From: Bacteroidales bacterium
Lineage (GTDB): Bacteria > Bacteroidota > Bacteroidia > Bacteroidales > Muribaculaceae
Direction of reading: 5' to 3'
Assembly: GCA_900767075.1 (NCBI GenBank)
Contig: CAAFXX010000054.1
Location: 1 to 26,052, forward strand
Length of the DNA stretch: 26,052 bases
In this document: positions 24,023 through 26,052 of the stretch, in pieces
Layout: every line of letters starts with the position of its first letter
Numbering within the stretch: the stretch's first letter is position 1
The notes under the pieces: generated by a model
Database searches by the model: none
Told to the model about the DNA's origin: nothing
Seen by the model: the letters and a program-made list of their open reading frames with translations, nothing else
Translations under genes and position numbers: made by a program

Positions 24023-25495
24023 ATGGAATCCGGAAAGGAACAGCCCAGCCTCAAGCTTAAGACGGCAAGAAGCATCAAGTGGAACACGATCGACCGTGTC
24101 GCCACCCAGCTGCTCTATGCCGTGGTCGGCGTGGTGCTTGCGAACATCCTCTCGAAAGAGGATTTCGGTCTGGTGGGGATCCTGCTTGCCTTTCAGGCGT
24201 TTGCCGCGCTTTTTGTCGACAGCGGTTTCGGCACGGCGCTCCTGCAGCGAAAGGATCCCACGGAACGTGACTATTCCACCGTTTTCTGGTTCAATCTCGG
24301 CACAAGCCTTATTATCTACGCCCTGCTTTTCCTGTGCGCCCCGCTGATTGCCGACGCCTTTCACGGCGACCGGCGGCTGATCCCGCTCTCGAAGGTGATG
24401 TTCCTCACGTTCGTGATCAACGGTCTGGCGATCGTCCAGACAAACCGCATGATCAAGCGTATGGATGTGCGCCATCTCGCCATAGCCAACAGCGTCGGTC
24501 TGGCTGCCTCGGGAATCGTGGCTATCGCCTTGGCTCTCGCCGGCTTCGGGGTGTGGTCGCTCGTCTGGCAATACGTAGTGCTCGCCGTGGTCAAGACGGC
24601 ATGGCTCTGGGTCGCCGGAAAATGGATTCCCTGCGGCGGCTTCCATCTCGATTCCCTCCGCAAGATATGGAGGGTAGGGCTCAGCGTCTTTTCGTCGTCG
24701 ATGCTCAATATCCTCTGCCAGCAGGCGTATACCCTCGTGATCGGTGCCTTCTATTCTTTCTCGGCAACCGGCGTCTATACACAGGCGGAGAAATGGAGCA
24801 AGATGGCATGCGCGTCGGTCTCACAGATCCTTACGGCAACCTTCGTGCCGCTGCTCTCGAAAGTACAGAACGATGCCGAAACCTTCAGGCGTTACGTAAA
24901 GAAAATAAACCGTTTTACAGGATTCCTGCTCTTCCCGGTCATGTTCGGGCTTGCCGTTATCGGCGCGCCGCTCTTCCACACCCTTTTCGGGAACAAATGG
25001 GACGAGGCGATTCCCCTTTTCCAGATCCTCACCTTGCGCGGAGCCGTGATAGTCCTCACATCGCTTTATAATAATTATATACTTTCACTCGGACGCGCCG
25101 GCCGCATATTCGCGGCCGAAGTCATAAAGGATTCCCTCATATTGATAGCCATCCTCGCCACCGTCTGGTCGGGAAGTCTCTCAGTGATAGTCTGGGGACA
25201 GATGGTCGCCACCCTTGTCTCCTATTTCATGATACTCGTGCTCACCTCGCGGGTCACCGGCTATCCGGCGCGCAACATGCTGGTTGACCTGCTGCCGTCG
25301 CTGGGTCTGGCGACCGCGATGGGCATCCTGTGCCTTATGGCTGAATCGCTGGTGTCGGTTCCGCTTCTGCAGCTTCTGCTGATGCTCGGAATCGGCGCCG
25401 CATCCTACATCACAATGGCATGGCTCGTAAGACTGCCGGAGCTGAGCGATGCCGCCGGATACCTCCTCGGACGCTTCAGGAAAAAGAAACTTTGA
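24023..25495 (+). CDS. Polysaccharide/lipid-linked oligosaccharide flippase (WzxC/MOP family)
   Basis: 490 residues with many membrane helices along the whole chain (for example 'YAVVGVVLANILS', 'IIYALLFLCAPLIADAF', 'GVWSLVWQYVVLAVV', 'GFLLFPVMFGLAVIGAPL'). The early 'LSKEDFGLVGILLAFQAF' and 'FVDSGFGTALLQRKD' motifs are typical of the WzxC/TuaB branch of the MOP exporter superfamily. Such proteins move undecaprenyl-linked O-antigen, capsule or exopolysaccharide units across the inner membrane. ATG 24023 is chosen; GTG 24014 would add three residues. No glycosyltransferases lie alongside in the window, which is unusual for a polysaccharide locus and leaves the substrate open. Confidence 0.92.
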   Translation: MESGKEQPSLKLKTARSIKWNTIDRVATQLLYAVVGVVLANILSKEDFGLVGILLAFQAFAALFVDSGFGTALLQRKDPTERDYSTVFWFNLGTSLIIYALLFLCAPLIADAFHGDRRLIPLSKVMFLTFVINGLAIVQTNRMIKRMDVRHLAIANSVGLAASGIVAIALALAGFGVWSLVWQYVVLAVVKTAWLWVAGKWIPCGGFHLDSLRKIWRVGLSVFSSSMLNILCQQAYTLVIGAFYSFSATGVYTQAEKWSKMACASVSQILTATFVPLLSKVQNDAETFRRYVKKINRFTGFLLFPVMFGLAVIGAPLFHTLFGNKWDEAIPLFQILTLRGAVIVLTSLYNNYILSLGRAGRIFAAEVIKDSLILIAILATVWSGSLSVIVWGQMVATLVSYFMILVLTSRVTGYPARNMLVDLLPSLGLATAMGILCLMAESLVSVPLLQLLLMLGIGAASYITMAWLVRLPELSDAAGYLLGRFRKKKL

Positions 25496-25513
25496 AAAAA
25501 AAAATCGCAAAAC

Positions 25514-25545
25514 ATTTGCAGGAATAAAATATTTGTACTAACTTT
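25514..25545 (+). promoter_or_regulatory. Promoter of tRNA-Phe
   Basis: TTTG (25514-25517), 20 bases, TAACTTTG (25538-25545). Perfect consensus; transcription near 25549, about 50 bases before the tRNA. Confidence 0.88.
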
Positions 25546-25598
25546 GCATTCGCAAACGGGGAACAAGCTCCACGACGGAACCGCCCCACTTGCAAAAA

Positions 25599-25671
25599 GG
25601 TGCCATAGCTCAGTTGGTAGAGCAAAGGACTGAAAATCCTTGTGTCACTGGTTCGATTCCCGTTGGCACCA
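25599..25671 (+). tRNA. tRNA-Phe (anticodon GAA)
   Basis: 73-base cloverleaf: acceptor GGTGCCA/TGGCACC, D-arm AGCTCAGTTGGTAGAGC, anticodon stem AAGGA/TCCTT with loop CTGAAAA (anticodon GAA), T-arm ACTGGTTCGATTCCCGT, discriminator A; CCA not encoded. Confidence 0.98.
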
Positions 25672-25675
25672 CAGG

Positions 25676-25708
25676 AAAGAGAGTTACAGCGATGTATCTC
25701 TCTTTTTT
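25676..25708 (+). terminator. Intrinsic terminator of tRNA-Phe
   Basis: AAAGAGAG/CTCTCTTT stem with TACA/TGTA above a mismatch and a GCGA tetraloop, followed by a U-run. It lies five bases after the tRNA. Confidence 0.92.
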
Positions 25709-25790
25709 ATTATATTAGAATCCCGCCTCCGTCATTCCAATCGATCAAGTCATTCATCCGGCACAAATTATTGATATTAAGAAATGCATC

Positions 25791-25818
25791 GTGGCAAAAG
25801 GCGGAGGTCTTTTGCCAC
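25791..25818. repeat. Perfect 10-bp inverted repeat
   Basis: GTGGCAAAAG-GCGGAGGT-CTTTTGCCAC. No U-tract follows on either strand, so it is not a standard terminator. It lies between the tRNA-Phe unit and the structured RNA candidate, in a stretch (25709-25880) with no convincing ORF. Confidence 0.55.
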
Positions 25819-25879
25819 ATAAGAGATTGTGTGAATTTATAGATAAAACATATAATATTTGTGCATTTGGTCGTATTAT

Positions 25880-26041
25880 GGGATACCCGTCCTGTAGAGC
25901 CGGAAAGGAGGCGGTCCCCGGCTGCCCCGAAGGGCAGCGCTGGGACCGCTGAAGTGACGATGAAAATTTGGATTCTCGGCTAAGCCGGCACCCGGTCTAA
26001 ACCCAAGCAACGACTTAAGCACATTCTAAAGGCTAAAGGAC
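25880..26041 (+). ncRNA. Candidate structured RNA at the right edge
   Basis: No ORF, much more GC-rich than its flank, and foldable on the plus strand. Long-range closing helix: GTCCT (25889-25893) with AGGAC (26037-26041), then AGCC (25898-25901) with GGCT (26031-26034). Inside is a strong hairpin with GCGGTCCC/GGGACCGC (25911-25918, 25942-25949) and GCTGCCC/GGGCAGC capped by CGAA, then a small CGGC-TAA-GCCG hairpin (25977-25987). Such layered folding over about 160 bases fits a riboswitch-sized or larger non-coding RNA, perhaps the leader of a gene just beyond the window. Hallmarks of RNase P, tmRNA, SRP RNA and the common riboswitches were not found. A HEARO/IscB omega-RNA is one untested possibility. 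Confidence 0.5.
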
Positions 26042-26052
26042 CATTGTTTCTA

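Noticed and set aside
25880..26041. RNase P RNA, tmRNA, SRP RNA, or TPP/FMN/cobalamin riboswitch
   Set aside because: Their hallmark strings (for example GAGGAAAGTCCGGGC for RNase P, or the tRNA-like ends of tmRNA) are absent.

Overview
The window looks like a chromosomal segment of a gut Bacteroidota, most likely order Bacteroidales and close to Muribaculaceae. The evidence is internal. Promoters match the Bacteroidota form TTTG-N19/20-TAnnTTTG in front of tRNAs and proteins alike. Start codons mostly lack Shine-Dalgarno sequences. The gene families are typical of that group: choice-of-anchor J and BspA-type secreted proteins, membrane TPR regulators with AraC or DUF6377-type ends, a DUF2807 protein and a short M16 peptidase. 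The first 20 bases are Illumina TruSeq adapter, so this is the raw end of an assembled contig and base 1-20 is not biology.

Left part (about 100-9650, all on the minus strand, lower GC): an M6 metalloprotease fused to an Omp28-like CxxC region, a 1323-residue mosaic secreted protein, and a lipoprotein-TPR-membrane-AraC regulator split by one in-frame amber codon. The two exported proteins end in similar 'YSDGT' tails that resemble type IX secretion sorting domains. Next comes a second, intact TPR-membrane-AraC regulator (9668-11365), divergent from a choice-of-anchor J/Fn3 secreted protein (11621-13828) whose leader carries a 15-codon upstream frame overlapping the start codon by ATGA.

Middle part (13.8-18.3 kb): tRNA-Leu(CAA), an uncharacterised membrane coiled-coil protein, rpoN (sigma-54) and tRNA-Leu(UAA), all on the minus strand, then a membrane-anchored TPR protein on the plus strand. 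A 945-base convergent intergenic region follows. It holds two arms of a 9-bp tandem repeat in opposite orientation, an orphan minus-strand intrinsic terminator that may end an unannotated small RNA, a 12-base adapter-like string, and the terminator of the next gene.

Right part (19.2-26.05 kb, higher GC): a DUF6377-type TPR-membrane regulator divergent from an M16 peptidase-dusB operon, with both genes predicted to have almost no 5' leader; then a DUF2807 protein, an O-antigen/polysaccharide flippase with an intrinsic terminator inside its leader, and tRNA-Phe. The last 170 bases contain no gene but fold into what looks like a structured RNA closed by a long-range helix. It runs to the window edge, so any partner gene is out of view.

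Functional reading (inference): exported proteins and membrane-spanning one-component regulators are interleaved, as expected for surface or envelope sensing, while the tRNAs, rpoN, dusB and flippase are ordinary core genes. The best candidates for something undescribed are the structured RNA at the right edge, the 9-bp repeat island with the neighbouring orphan terminator, and the leader architectures of the flippase and the 11621 gene.
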